Shown: positions 1 to 7,275 of the stretch, piece by piece | Numbering within the stretch: position 1 is the first letter of the stretch | Layout of the letters: each line of letters opens with the position of its first letter | Assembly: GCA_016713885.1 (NCBI GenBank) | Contig: JADJOF010000010.1 | Location: 1 to 31,545 of the forward strand | Source: Bdellovibrionales bacterium | GTDB lineage: Bacteria; Bdellovibrionota; Bdellovibrionia; Bdellovibrionales; JAMPXM01 | Direction of reading: 5' to 3' | Length of the DNA: 31,545 nucleotides | Notes under the pieces: model-generated | Told to the model about the DNA's origin: nothing | The model's input: the letters and a program-made list of their open reading frames with translations, nothing else | Databases searched by the model: none | Position numbers and translations under genes: made by a program

Positions 1-663
1 CTCACGACAAACGTGGCGGATCTTGATAGCCGACTTTTAATTTACGGCAAGGGTCGTTCGCTCAACGCTCTCGGTGCCAACGTGTCGAAGCGAAATGAAG
101 TTGAGATTTGGCTGCCATCGGCGACGGATGCCGAGAAGGTGAAGGCTGAGATTTTAAAGACAGATGCCGGACTTCGTGTCGGCACATGGGCTGATCGCAA
201 CTCGTCGCTGTTTCAGGCGCTGAATCTTGAAATATTTGCGATCGGCCTCATCTTGTCGCTTTCAACAATGATTGCCGGTTTTTCGATTGTGACGGTGCTC
301 ATGATCCTTGTGATGCAGAAGCGAAAAGAGATTGGTCTTCTGATGAGTCTTGGGCTTTCGAGGCAAAAGACTCAGGCGCTCTTTGTTCGAGTCGGCATGA
401 TGTTGAGTGGCACTGGCGTTTTTGTCGGCGCCATTTCGGGAGTCTTGGTTTGCCTGTTCATTGATTCTGTAGAGACATCAATTCTTCCGGATTTCTATTA
501 CGACACAACGATCCCAGCAAAAGTGAATCCATTTTTCGTCATGGGTGTCGTTGGCTTAGCGCTTGCGCTGGGATGGCTTGCGAGCTGGGCTCCGGTGCGA
601 TCGATTACGGCGCTTGAGCCCGCGGAAGCGCTTCGCAGTGTCGCGCTTCATCGCGGGCGGTAA
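1..663 (+). CDS. FtsX/LolC-E-type ABC transporter permease, C-terminal part
   Basis: The reading frame is open from the first base, so the gene begins before the window. The visible ~220 residues have a short periplasmic-type segment, then a TM helix around residues 72-100, a cytoplasmic loop with KRKEIGLLMSLGLSRQ, and two further TM helices. It ends in the typical APVRSITALEPAEALRS tail. The KRKEIG..KSLG-like loop followed by a P-x-x-A-LR ending is characteristic of the FtsX-like permease domain, as in LolC/LolE and MacB-type transporters. LolC/E extract lipoproteins from the inner membrane, but without the N-terminus and the ATPase neighbour I cannot separate Lol from other FtsX-like families. 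It converges on the cytochrome genes, with only 8 bp between the two stop codons. Confidence 0.85.
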   Translation, partial: LTTNVADLDSRLLIYGKGRSLNALGANVSKRNEVEIWLPSATDAEKVKAEILKTDAGLRVGTWADRNSSLFQALNLEIFAIGLILSLSTMIAGFSIVTVLMILVMQKRKEIGLLMSLGLSRQKTQALFVRVGMMLSGTGVFVGAISGVLVCLFIDSVETSILPDFYYDTTIPAKVNPFFVMGVVGLALALGWLASWAPVRSITALEPAEALRSVALHRGR

Positions 664-671
664 CGGCCAGT

Positions 672-1076
672 TCACTTGAATTCTGCGTGCCCATCTTTTT
701 TGTTTTGTGTGAGCTTGGCGAGACGGTCTTTAGCGGCGACTTTGTCGCCGCTGCGAAGAGCGGCGGCCAAGTCGATAGCGAGCTGACGTGTTTCATCGAG
801 CATCTTTCCATACTGTGTCGTCATTGCTGGTCGATCACCGGCCGGAGCTTGAGCGATAAGATCGGGAACAAACGTCTTTGAGTCGTCAGCAAGCATTGCG
901 ACCTCGTCGGCAAGGGCTGCCGACTGAGTGTCGAGCGACGAGTTGTCGACTTGCAGTGAAATCGTTTTTATCCGTGCGCCAAGCTCTTTCATCGTGTCTT
1001 TCAGAGTTCCAAACTTTGGCGTTGCCAGAGCAAGGCCTGGGACGAGCAGTAGCAGAGCGAATAGGTGTTTCATCAT
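672..1076 (-). CDS. secreted cytochrome b562-like protein (copy 1)
   Basis: A small exported protein: MKHLFALLLLVPGLALA is a clear signal peptide, followed by a ~110-residue, mostly helical mature chain. The two b562 heme-ligand positions appear conserved, a Met in the first helix (LKDTMKELG) and a His near the C-terminus (KKDGHAEFK), and no CxxCH is present. This fits periplasmic b562, a four-helix heme protein of unclear physiological role. Three consecutive ATG codons (1071-1079) follow a GGGGG Shine-Dalgarno at 1082-1086. I chose the middle one for spacing; the outer ones are possible. An upstream in-frame ATG at 1091 overlaps the previous stop as ATGA. The gene is second in an operon behind a paralogue. 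The b562 assignment rests on fold-length and ligand pattern, not on strong sequence identity. Confidence 0.7.
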   Translation of the reverse strand: MMKHLFALLLLVPGLALATPKFGTLKDTMKELGARIKTISLQVDNSSLDTQSAALADEVAMLADDSKTFVPDLIAQAPAGDRPAMTTQYGKMLDETRQLAIDLAAALRSGDKVAAKDRLAKLTQNKKDGHAEFK

Positions 1077-1087
1077 CATTTCCCCCT

Positions 1088-1512
1088 TCATTTAAACTCG
1101 GCATGACCGTCTTTTTTTGCCTTAAGAAGACGTTTTAAGAGATCGGCGGCCTTGGTGTTGTCGTTTATTCGAAAGGCCTCGGCGAGTTTAAGGCCAAGAT
1201 TTGCCGAGTCATCCATCATGCTCTCGTAGAGGTCCTTGCGTATCTCACGTTCGCTTGCGGGAAGACGGTCGACCTCGCCTGGAATAAGGGCCTTTGTTGC
1301 CTCGGTGATTTGCGCGAATTCATCGGCAAGTCGGGCTGATTCACCATTTTTTGCGGTGTCAGTGGCCTGCTTTGAAATCGTCTTGAGGCGCGCCTGCATG
1401 AGCTTCATTCCGGCCTCGAGACTACGCGGTGCGGTACGGCTTGAACGGTGCTGGCGCTCATCGCGACGGCGACAAGGACCATGGTGATGACGGATGAAAA
1501 AATAAACTTCAT
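1088..1512 (-). pseudogene. secreted cytochrome b562-like protein (copy 2), frame broken after the signal peptide
   Basis: The signal peptide (MKFIFSSVITMVLVAVAMSA) starts at ATG 1512 behind a GGGGAG ribosome site, but its frame stops at about 1408. The mature domain continues in another frame (SLEAGMKLMQARLKTIS..., ending KKDGHAEFK) and aligns with the paralogue at 672-1076, including the first-helix Met and C-terminal His. One 1-nt indel between about 1410 and 1450 explains the break. It could be an assembly error or a real lesion. The intact signal peptide and intact mature frame favour an assembly error or a very recent lesion. The TGA stop overlaps an ATG of the next gene, so the pair is probably co-transcribed. 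Tandem duplication is evident from the identical last eight residues (KDGHAEFK). Confidence 0.65.
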
Positions 1513-1607
1513 AAACTCCCCTCGGTGTTTCGAACTTGCTTTAAGGCTAAGCAGGTTCTTGGAGAGAAGATCTTGAATTTTGCTTAAAAAACAGCGCTCG
1601 AATTAAG

Positions 1608-1622
1608 TGTTGCGAAACAACA
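1608..1622 (-). terminator. possible weak terminator hairpin after dapD
   Basis: TGTTG-CGAAA-CAACA gives a perfect 5-bp stem a few bases downstream of the dapD stop. On the minus strand a run of T follows only about 25 nt further on, so intrinsic terminator function is uncertain. Confidence 0.25.
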
Positions 1623-1624
1623 GA

Positions 1625-2450
1625 CTAGACCGACACGTCGAAGTCGCGAAGTGCGTCGGTGAGGCTGGTTTTGAGGTTCGTCGATTCCTTGCGGGTACCG
1701 ATAATGAGTGCGCACGGCACGCCATAGCTTCCAGCGGGATAGTTTTTCTGGATGCTTCCGGGAATGACGACGGAGTTTTTTGGAACTCGACCTTTGTACT
1801 CCTTTGGCGTGCTTCTTGTGACGTCGATGATTTTTGTTGAGCCAGTGATGGTGACGCCCGCTCCGATGACGGCACCTTCTTCAACGTGTACGCCTTCAAC
1901 GAGAATAGCGCGCGAGCCAACAAATGCGTTGTCTTCAACGATGACAGGTTTGGCTTGGACGGGTTCAAGCACGCCGCCAATGCCGACTCCGCCAGAGAGG
2001 TGGACGTTCTTTCCGATATAGGCGCACGAACCGACTGTGGCCCATGTGTCGACCATTGTGCCGGCTCCAACAAAGGCCCCGATGTTGATGTAGCTTGGCA
2101 TTAGGATCGCGCCGGCTTCAACAAAGGTACCGATGCGAGCGAGCGCCTGTGGAACAACGCGGACGCCCTCTTTTCCTGTCCAGTGTTTCAGCGGGATCTT
2201 GTCGTTGTAGCGAAAGGGGCCGCACTCGATGAGTTCGATGTTGCGGAGCCGGAAATAGAGGAGAATCGCTTCTTTTGCCCAGGTATTGACTGCAAAGTCG
2301 CGCTCTTTGTCGACTACACGGATGCTTCCATTATCAAGGCCTTCGATTGTCGTGAAGACTGCTGTTTGCAGGCGTTCTTTTCGTCAGTCGAAGCTGAGGC
2401 GAGGCGAGTGGGATCTTTAAAAATTCAGAGATGAGTGCGTGGTCGATCAT
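1625..2450 (-). CDS. dapD: tetrahydrodipicolinate N-succinyltransferase, split by a 1-nt frameshift
   Basis: DapD uses succinyl-CoA to acylate tetrahydrodipicolinate in the succinylase branch of lysine/diaminopimelate synthesis (cytoplasmic homotrimer). The C-terminal two thirds is a left-handed beta-helix of hexapeptide repeats with hallmark DapD segments: LMPSYINIGA, TMVDTWATVGSCA, GKNVHLSGGVGIGGVLEP and ALIIGTRK. The N-terminal domain (LDNGSIRV, WAKEAILLYFRL, FRYNDKIPLKHW) is also present. The first ~24 codons from ATG 2450 are in a different frame. The break falls at the A4 run 2378-2381 (T4 on the plus strand), where removing one base gives LTKERLQTAVF, a normal DapD N-terminus. The start overlaps the mpaA stop as ATGA. 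Total length ~274 aa, normal for the family. Confidence 0.9.
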
Positions 2451-3121
2451 GTTTCAAGAACTTTCAGCCCTTCAAGAAGAGGCGCGAGATGTTTTTGAAC
2501 GACGGCATTGAGCTTCAGGCCGCGCTCGATTTCGTAGGTGATAGTCGGAATACCGCGCTCGAGTCCAGCATAAGTGCCAAGACAGCCCGGAGTTGAATAG
2601 CCAATGGTCGGTTCGATGATGTCGCCAGTGAATGAGGCGATGCGGCTAGCGACTTTGTGGCAGAGTGTGGAGTTTGGCGGTTCGTTGATATTGAGAAGGG
2701 GTTTCCAGGAGTGAAGACTGATGATGAAGATTGGTTTTTCAGTTTCGATAAATTGGACCAGTGACTGGTTTTCGATTTCGCTGAGAGCTTTGGGCCCTGG
2801 CTGGTAGCGCGGTGTTGTGGCGATCGGACTCCAGTCCTTTGTGGGCAAATTGCGATTCAGGTCGACGCCGTTTCCATTGCCACGTGTTTTAAGAAGAATG
2901 CCGTCGATATTAAATTCAGGAACGATAGTCAGATCGATGCGGCTTGAGGGGGTTTTGAGGCGCTCGGCAATGAGCGCGTGTGCGAGTGCAACGCCTTCGA
3001 TCTCATCTCCGTGAACTCCGCCAAGGACAAGCACGCGGTGAGAGGGCGAGGCCGTTGTTGGTGTGCGATAGGCGAGGATCGGGAGACCGAGACTTGAGTG
3101 GCCAAAAACATATGTTTTCAT
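2447..3121 (-). CDS. mpaA: murein tripeptide amidase MpaA-like zinc carboxypeptidase (M14)
   Basis: An M14-family zinc peptidase of 224 residues without a signal peptide, so cytoplasmic. Zinc ligands are visible: HGDE (His37, Glu40) and His137 in ISLHS. The substrate-binding Arg-containing segment GNGNGVDLNRNLP (81-93) and the catalytic Glu197 in TYEIERG are also present. MpaA hydrolyses the gamma-D-Glu-meso-DAP bond of murein tripeptide during peptidoglycan recycling, and the RGNGNGVDLNRN signature is typical of that subfamily. It sits between murI and dapD with 4-nt ATGA overlaps on both sides, so D-Glu and DAP enzymes are translationally coupled to the enzyme that splits the bond between these two residues. 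A generic M14 peptidase remains the alternative. Confidence 0.85.
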   Translation of the reverse strand: MKTYVFGHSSLGLPILAYRTPTTASPSHRVLVLGGVHGDEIEGVALAHALIAERLKTPSSRIDLTIVPEFNIDGILLKTRGNGNGVDLNRNLPTKDWSPIATTPRYQPGPKALSEIENQSLVQFIETEKPIFIISLHSWKPLLNINEPPNSTLCHKVASRIASFTGDIIEPTIGYSTPGCLGTYAGLERGIPTITYEIERGLKLNAVVQKHLAPLLEGLKVLET

Positions 3122-3930
3122 AAATCGACAAGCTCAAACTGTGTGAGATCGCTTGTCGTGCCGAGCAAGCGAGCGGCGGTTTCGTTCATTGAGGTGGAGG
3201 TGTCGGTAGCGAGAAGCTTTAAAGTCCCGAGGGCTCCTGTCGGCGTGGCCTTCACTCGTCCGCTCTTTAAGTCGGCTTGTAGATCTTCGGCGATGGCTTG
3301 GCCCGAGTCGATGAGAGTGACGTTGGCACCTGTGACTCGCGCGATTCCATCTTTCAGGGCTGGATAGTGAGTGCAGCCGAGAATCATCGTGTCGATGGAC
3401 TGCGCGACAAGTGGTGCAACATAACGATAGATGACGAGGTTGGTGAGCGGGTCAGCTTCCCAGCCCTCCTCAACCAGAGGGACAAGAAGGGGCGCTGCTT
3501 GGCTAAACACCATTGTGCTTGGATCAATCGCATGGAGGGCGCGCGTATACGCTTGCGATTGAACGGTGGCCCGAGTGCCGAGGATGCCAATGCGTTTCGA
3601 TGTCGACGAAGCGAGGGCCGCTCTGGCTCCGGGCTCAATCACATTGTAAACGGGAACCGGGGATGCAATCGGGGCACTTCCGTGGAGGAGTGTCGTGGAA
3701 GCCGAGTTACAGGCGACGACAATCGCTTTGACGTCGCGTTTTAAAAGCAGCTGAATATTTTGTTCCGTGTAGCGACGAATCGTTGCCGGGCTTTTGGTCC
3801 CATAGGGGAGGCGTGCGGTGTCGCCGAGATACACAATGTTTTCGTGCGGGAAAAAGCGGCGAACAGTTCGAAGAACAGTGAGGCCGCCAAGGCCAGAGTC
3901 AAAGAACCCAATGGGGCGCGGATCGCTCAT
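3118..3930 (-). CDS. murI: glutamate racemase
   Basis: MurI converts L- to D-glutamate for peptidoglycan stem peptides. The 270-residue protein shows the full family pattern: GFFDSGLGGLTV (8-19) with the N-terminal catalytic-pocket Asp/Ser, YLGDTARLPYG (34-44), the first catalytic Cys in VVACNSAS (Cys74) and the second in LGCTHYP (Cys186). Length is normal and the frame is intact. The start is ATG 3930, which overlaps the stop of the upstream membrane-protein gene (ATGA), and its own stop overlaps the mpaA start in the same way, so the genes form one translationally coupled operon. Confidence 0.95.
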   Translation of the reverse strand: MSDPRPIGFFDSGLGGLTVLRTVRRFFPHENIVYLGDTARLPYGTKSPATIRRYTEQNIQLLLKRDVKAIVVACNSASTTLLHGSAPIASPVPVYNVIEPGARAALASSTSKRIGILGTRATVQSQAYTRALHAIDPSTMVFSQAAPLLVPLVEEGWEADPLTNLVIYRYVAPLVAQSIDTMILGCTHYPALKDGIARVTGANVTLIDSGQAIAEDLQADLKSGRVKATPTGALGTLKLLATDTSTSMNETAARLLGTTSDLTQFELVDL

Positions 3931-4595
3931 GTCACTATCTCAACAAAACGTCGTCGGTAAATCCAGATCAGAAAGGCGTCGACTGCAAATTTGAGCGCTC
4001 CAAAGAACACGCATGACCCGATGTGTTGGGCCGGTGCTGTCCAAATTGGAAGCGAGTCGATCTGCGAAAGCTCAGTCATCGCTTCAAGTATCCAGTCGAA
4101 GACGGTCGGTACCGCCATTGCGAGGCTCGCCAGCAAAACGAGTTTGTAGTGATCTCGAGTGAAGCGACGTGAGGCTTTGAGGGCGTCGATATTTCCGGAT
4201 CGGTAGCTTTGATCAAAGAGCACCACAAAGGGAATCGAAAGCAGGCGGAACCACTCTGCGAGTGCGGGAAGGAGCAAAAGCGGCAGTCGAACGATGATGG
4301 CACTGAGACTTCGAACGGTTTCGATGAGCAGCAGATTGAGACTTTGCCAATTGGCGGGGCTTGATGCGAGCGCGCCTGTCGCGACTGCTGTTGCGATGAG
4401 TCGAATGCTGGCGAGGGCCAAGTCGAGAAGGCTTGTCGCCAGTAAAATGCTCACAAATAAGGCGAGTCCGCCCTCTGACTCCGAGGTCGGCTCCAAGAGG
4501 TGATTGAAACGAAGGGCGTCCTCGACAGCGCGCATCCCGATCTCAAACGAAATCGAAAGAAGCAGAGTTAATCCGAGGAGTCGCAGTTGTTTCAT
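3927..4595 (-). CDS. integral membrane protein of unknown function, first gene of the murI operon
   Basis: 222 residues with about five hydrophobic helices: around 5-25, 43-75 (long, possibly two), 95-118, 147-167 and 192-212. It has a cytoplasmic-type basic loop (SRRFTRDHY) and a basic C-terminal end (YRRRFVEIVT). I do not recognise a family. It heads a four-gene minus-strand operon and overlaps murI by 4 nt, so it is probably co-translated with the peptidoglycan-precursor genes, but no direct functional motif is visible. The operon promoter must lie in the 50 bp between this start and the divergent tRNA-Leu gene. A weakly purine-rich stretch precedes the ATG at 4595. Confidence 0.7.
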   Translation of the reverse strand: MKQLRLLGLTLLLSISFEIGMRAVEDALRFNHLLEPTSESEGGLALFVSILLATSLLDLALASIRLIATAVATGALASSPANWQSLNLLLIETVRSLSAIIVRLPLLLLPALAEWFRLLSIPFVVLFDQSYRSGNIDALKASRRFTRDHYKLVLLASLAMAVPTVFDWILEAMTELSQIDSLPIWTAPAQHIGSCVFFGALKFAVDAFLIWIYRRRFVEIVT

Positions 4596-4647
4596 GGCTT
4601 AGAAAAGTCTAGAGTGGAGGGGCTTATTCAAGCAAAGCATTCATGAG

Positions 4648-4739
4648 GCCCCGGTGGCGAAATTGGTAGACGCACAGGACTTAAAATCCTGAGTCTCGAG
4701 CAATCGGACGTGCCGGTTCAAGTCCGGCCCGGGGCACCA
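4648..4739 (+). tRNA. tRNA-Leu (anticodon UAA)
   Basis: A complete type-II tRNA. Acceptor arms are GCCCCGG (4648-4654) and CCGGGGC (4729-4735), followed by A and an encoded CCA (4737-4739). The D arm contains AATTGGTAGAC. The anticodon stem CAGGA/TCCTG encloses loop CTTAAAA, giving anticodon UAA. There is a long variable arm (GAGTCTCGAGCAATCGGAC), and the T arm has GGTTCAAGTCC. The last 22 bases overlap the 3' end of the serine recombinase gene on the opposite strand. Confidence 0.96.
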
Positions 4740-6406
4740 ACTGTCAAAGTATTCGAACCCGATTTTTCGGAAAAATGAGATCCCAGGCGATGAGCCCCTA
4801 AAGGGGCCGGGCCGGTAGCTGAGAGCTGAGATTCCCGGTTAAAGTGGTCCTTATCGACGATCCAGTGGATTTTAACCGACTCCGTTCCGACCTCGATCTT
4901 TCGAATGAACTTTTGCAGGATCATCTTTGTCTGATCGGGGCCAGCCGCCCTTAAAAACTCCCGGTAGTAACTCGAAAACTCTTGAAACGATGAAAGCCCA
5001 ACAAGTCGATTAAGACTTGTTTCCCCATTGGCTTTAAGCCGCGTGAGCATCTCTTCGTGCTCACGTTTTATGAGCTCAATTCTCGCCATTTGCTTATAGA
5101 TGGGCTGCGCCGAAACGGTCTTTGGGAGTTCAGCGAGTCTCTCGGCAAGGGCTTCGATCTGGCTATTGATTCCAAAGAGCTTCGCTTTGAGTCGCTCCTC
5201 GTCTTTTCGTCTCGGGTTTTCTTTATGATGAGATTCGACACGTTTTAAAAGCTCGCGCATGAACCGTGGATCAGCGAGAAGTGTCTGCACTTTTTCGAGA
5301 ACGAGTGGCTCGAGTTTCTTTGCGGGCACGCGGTGCGGAGCACACTTGAAACTTTTCTTTGTCAAAGTCGCATCACGTTTCGTTGCCCAGACGTGTTCGT
5401 AGTAGCCAACCTTGCCGCCGTTCCCGGTCGCTGACTTTCCAGACATCGCACTCCTACAGGTCACGCAGTGACAAAGTCCCGACAAAACATACGGAAGCTT
5501 CCGGCTCGATTCAGGCTTAAGGCGTCTTCGGTTCTGATCCAAGACCTGTCCCACGCGATGAAAGACAGCTTCGCTCACAATCGCAGGCCAAACTGCACGA
5601 ACTTCCTTCGTTTCGCCTCGGTGCCGGTAGGATTTGATTCCAAGATAGGTCTTGTTTCGAAGAAGAGCTTGCAGGTTATCGACTGTGAAATGACCGAGCC
5701 TTGCTTTTGATCCGCCACCTTGTGTTGAACGCTTAAGCTTGTAGCCATTTTCATTGAGCCACTTTGCCGTTTTCGCAAGTGTGCCTTCTCGTAAAAAACT
5801 GCTGAACGCCGCATGAACAACTCTCGCCATTTCGGGATCAAGCTCAAGGTATCCAGGTCGCTCGTCGATGATTCGATAGCCGAGCGGCACCATGCCGCCA
5901 TTGTAGAGTCCGCGCGCGGCACGGGCTGCGATACCGGCTTCAACGCGTTCGCTCGTTTGCTTTCGCTCAAACTGCGCAAGGTTCATCAGCTGAAAGAGCA
6001 CCATTTCACCCGCGGCGGTTGTCGTGTCGAAGTCCTCTCGTAAACTCGTAAAGCCGCAGGCGTGATCGCGCATCATGTCCCACTTCTCGATAAAGTCGCG
6101 AGTGTTTCGCGAAAGCCTTGAAAGCTCTGTGACCATAACAAGATCCACTTCACCGCTCCTTATCGCGCGAAGGAGCTCTTGAAGCTTTGGACGCTTCATA
6201 TCTTTAGCGGAGATTCCGGCATCAATGTAGACGCCTTGAATCTCTCCGAAGCTTCCAATTCTGTTTTTATATTCGACGGCCTGTCGGAGTCGATCCTCTT
6301 GGTTGCGAATCGACCCCTCGGGGTTTTCCGCCTGCTCCTCGGTGGAGACGCGGATATAGAGCGCGATTTTAAATGGCTGGCCTTTTTGCTTTTTAAAGTC
6401 TTTCAC
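4718..6406 (-). CDS. large serine recombinase (integrase) ending inside tRNA-Leu
   Basis: A 562-residue site-specific DNA integrase. An N-terminal resolvase domain (about 13-165) carries the catalytic Ser21 in YIRVSTEEQ plus the downstream conserved ELSRLSRN and ARG motifs. A Recombinase domain follows at about 170-275 (YNGGMVPLGYRI). A zinc ribbon starts near residue 310 (CHCVTC and a later FKCAPHR). A Lys/Glu-rich coiled coil at about 395-475 (EERLKAKL...LAELPK) precedes the C-terminal basic region. This is the standard large serine integrase architecture. The stop codon lies within the T arm of tRNA-Leu on the other strand, so the gene abuts the tRNA 3' end. That suggests the tRNA is, or contains, the chromosomal attachment site. 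The frame is intact. A short ORF overlaps its start by 4 nt. Confidence 0.95.
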   Translation of the reverse strand: MKDFKKQKGQPFKIALYIRVSTEEQAENPEGSIRNQEDRLRQAVEYKNRIGSFGEIQGVYIDAGISAKDMKRPKLQELLRAIRSGEVDLVMVTELSRLSRNTRDFIEKWDMMRDHACGFTSLREDFDTTTAAGEMVLFQLMNLAQFERKQTSERVEAGIAARAARGLYNGGMVPLGYRIIDERPGYLELDPEMARVVHAAFSSFLREGTLAKTAKWLNENGYKLKRSTQGGGSKARLGHFTVDNLQALLRNKTYLGIKSYRHRGETKEVRAVWPAIVSEAVFHRVGQVLDQNRRRLKPESSRKLPYVLSGLCHCVTCRSAMSGKSATGNGGKVGYYEHVWATKRDATLTKKSFKCAPHRVPAKKLEPLVLEKVQTLLADPRFMRELLKRVESHHKENPRRKDEERLKAKLFGINSQIEALAERLAELPKTVSAQPIYKQMARIELIKREHEEMLTRLKANGETSLNRLVGLSSFQEFSSYYREFLRAAGPDQTKMILQKFIRKIEVGTESVKIHWIVDKDHFNRESQLSATGPAPLGAHRLGSHFSEKSGSNTLTVGAPGRT

Positions 6407-6594
6407 TGGTTCCCGTCCTTTGCTGCGACATAAGTCGCATTGGTTTCAGGAGCCAAAGATCTGTTCGCGGAGAGCTGGCAGAAATGACGATAGACAAGCT
6501 CCGCCATTTCATCAAGTCGTTGATCCATTTCCTGACGAGTAGCATAAGTGGATAAGACCTCGATCTCTGGACTCACATCCCAGATCTTCCTCAT
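6403..6594 (-). CDS. small unknown protein coupled to the recombinase
   Basis: 63 residues, not recognised. It includes an amphipathic central helix (TRQEMDQRLDEMAELVYRHFCQL) and no signal peptide or membrane segment. A good ribosome site (AAAGGGG, 5 nt before the ATG) supports translation. It ends in an ATGA overlap with the recombinase start, so it is probably the first gene of a two-gene integration module. By position it could be a recombination directionality factor or a regulator of the integrase. This is inference from context only. Confidence 0.6.
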   Translation of the reverse strand: MRKIWDVSPEIEVLSTYATRQEMDQRLDEMAELVYRHFCQLSANRSLAPETNATYVAAKDGNQ

Positions 6595-6656
6595 CCGTAC
6601 CCCTTTCTTATTTAATTTTTATTTCTTCTTCTTCTCTGAACTCATCAAAACAAATC

Positions 6657-6771
6657 CACCTCCCGCAGCCCCAAGTCCCGTCTTCGTGACCACTCTCAAC
6701 CGTAAACATCGATAGATGTAGGGTGGGAGTGGTCACGAAGCTTCAGAGGGACCAAGGGCTCTGGGGAGGGC
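6657..6771. repeat. long imperfect palindrome between recombinase module and Rhs locus
   Basis: The core arms 6682-6701 and 6721-6740 share 14 perfectly complementary bases (CTTCGTGACCACTC with GAGTGGTCACGAAG) and several more at the inner ends. The loop holds a smaller hairpin, ACATC-GATA-GATGT. Outward, CCTCCCGCAG...AAGTCCC on the left pairs imperfectly with GGGACCAAGGG...GGGGAGGG on the right, extending the structure to about 115 bp. It could be a bidirectional terminator, a recombinase-bound site or a folded RNA. The sequence alone does not decide. Confidence 0.7.
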
Positions 6772-6775
6772 TTCG

Positions 6776-7052
6776 TTAACAGGTTGGTTTGCCAGGAGAA
6801 AATAAGAAAAGTGGTGAGCAAAATGTTTGAGCGGTTCTATATGGTAGGCTCAATACCGAGCGCACTCGGTATATCTCTTCGTAGGATGCTTTTCGTTTCG
6901 GCCAGTCGATGTCAGCTGTTTCGAAAAGGAGACAAGCGGTTGGCGGAGATGTGGCTGTGAGTATCGGTTTGTCGTGATTTGATTTTTGAATTTGGCGGCT
7001 CTTTGGTTCGATATTCAGGGCTGCAAGGATTTTGAAGTCGCCTCTATTTCAT
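6776..7052 (-). CDS. possible small unknown gene with a broken start
   Basis: A perfect Shine-Dalgarno AGGAGGTG (7058-7065) stands 5 nt before ATG 7052, but the frame reads ATG AAA TAG. A shift of one base directly after this gives ~89 open codons (RGDFKILAALNIEPKSRQIQ..., DIDWPKRKASYEEIYRVRS) ending at TAA 6776-6778, just before the long palindrome. Because 1-nt indels are frequent in this sequence, a frame error at 7047-7050 is a simple explanation. Alternatively this is a two-codon leader with untranslated sequence. No family recognised. It also overlaps a small palindrome (6853-6872). Confidence 0.35.
6853..6872. repeat. perfect 8-4-8 inverted repeat
   Basis: ATACCGAG-CGCA-CTCGGTAT is perfectly complementary. 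It may be an operator for a dimeric regulator or a short RNA hairpin. It has no T-run, so it is not an obvious terminator. It lies inside the possible ORF 6776-7052. Confidence 0.5.
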
Positions 7053-7252
7053 GGGTTCACCTCCTGGGATCTCAATTTGTAATAGTGCACGGGCTGAGCC
7101 TCGTGCGAAATGAGAGTACCCCTGTAGGGATCGTGCCGTCCGGCAAAGTGATCCGTAGACCGGACTTGTGAAGCCGCCATTCGCGCAATTCCGTGATCGA
7201 ATTCTCTTAACTCTGACGCCTTGGTTACATTGCGGAATCCAATCGCTCTCAA
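7049..7252 (-). CDS. doubtful small ORF downstream of the Rhs accessory gene
   Basis: About 67 codons starting at TTG (SREL-type soluble sequence with HGIARMAASQVRSTDHFAG). The stop TGA overlaps the ATG at 7052 as ATGA, the same arrangement used by real coupled genes in this window. There is no clear start codon context and no recognised family. An overlapping ORF in another frame covers the same bases, and a short hairpin CTCTC-AAAAC-GAGAG lies at 7246-7260. Kept as a low-confidence call only. Confidence 0.2.
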   Translation of the reverse strand: MRAIGFRNVTKASELREFDHGIARMAASQVRSTDHFAGRHDPYRGTLISHEAQPVHYYKLRSQEVNP

Positions 7253-7275
7253 AACGAGAGTCCGGCGTCAATTCG

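Noticed and set aside
2183..2434. Plus-strand ORF over the dapD N-terminus
   Set aside because: Antisense shadow; the DapD N-terminal domain is read on the minus strand.
4798..4815. GGCCGGGCC palindrome near the recombinase end as a second att half resembling the tRNA acceptor
   Set aside because: Similarity to the tRNA 3' end is only GC-rich low complexity and does not extend into flanks.
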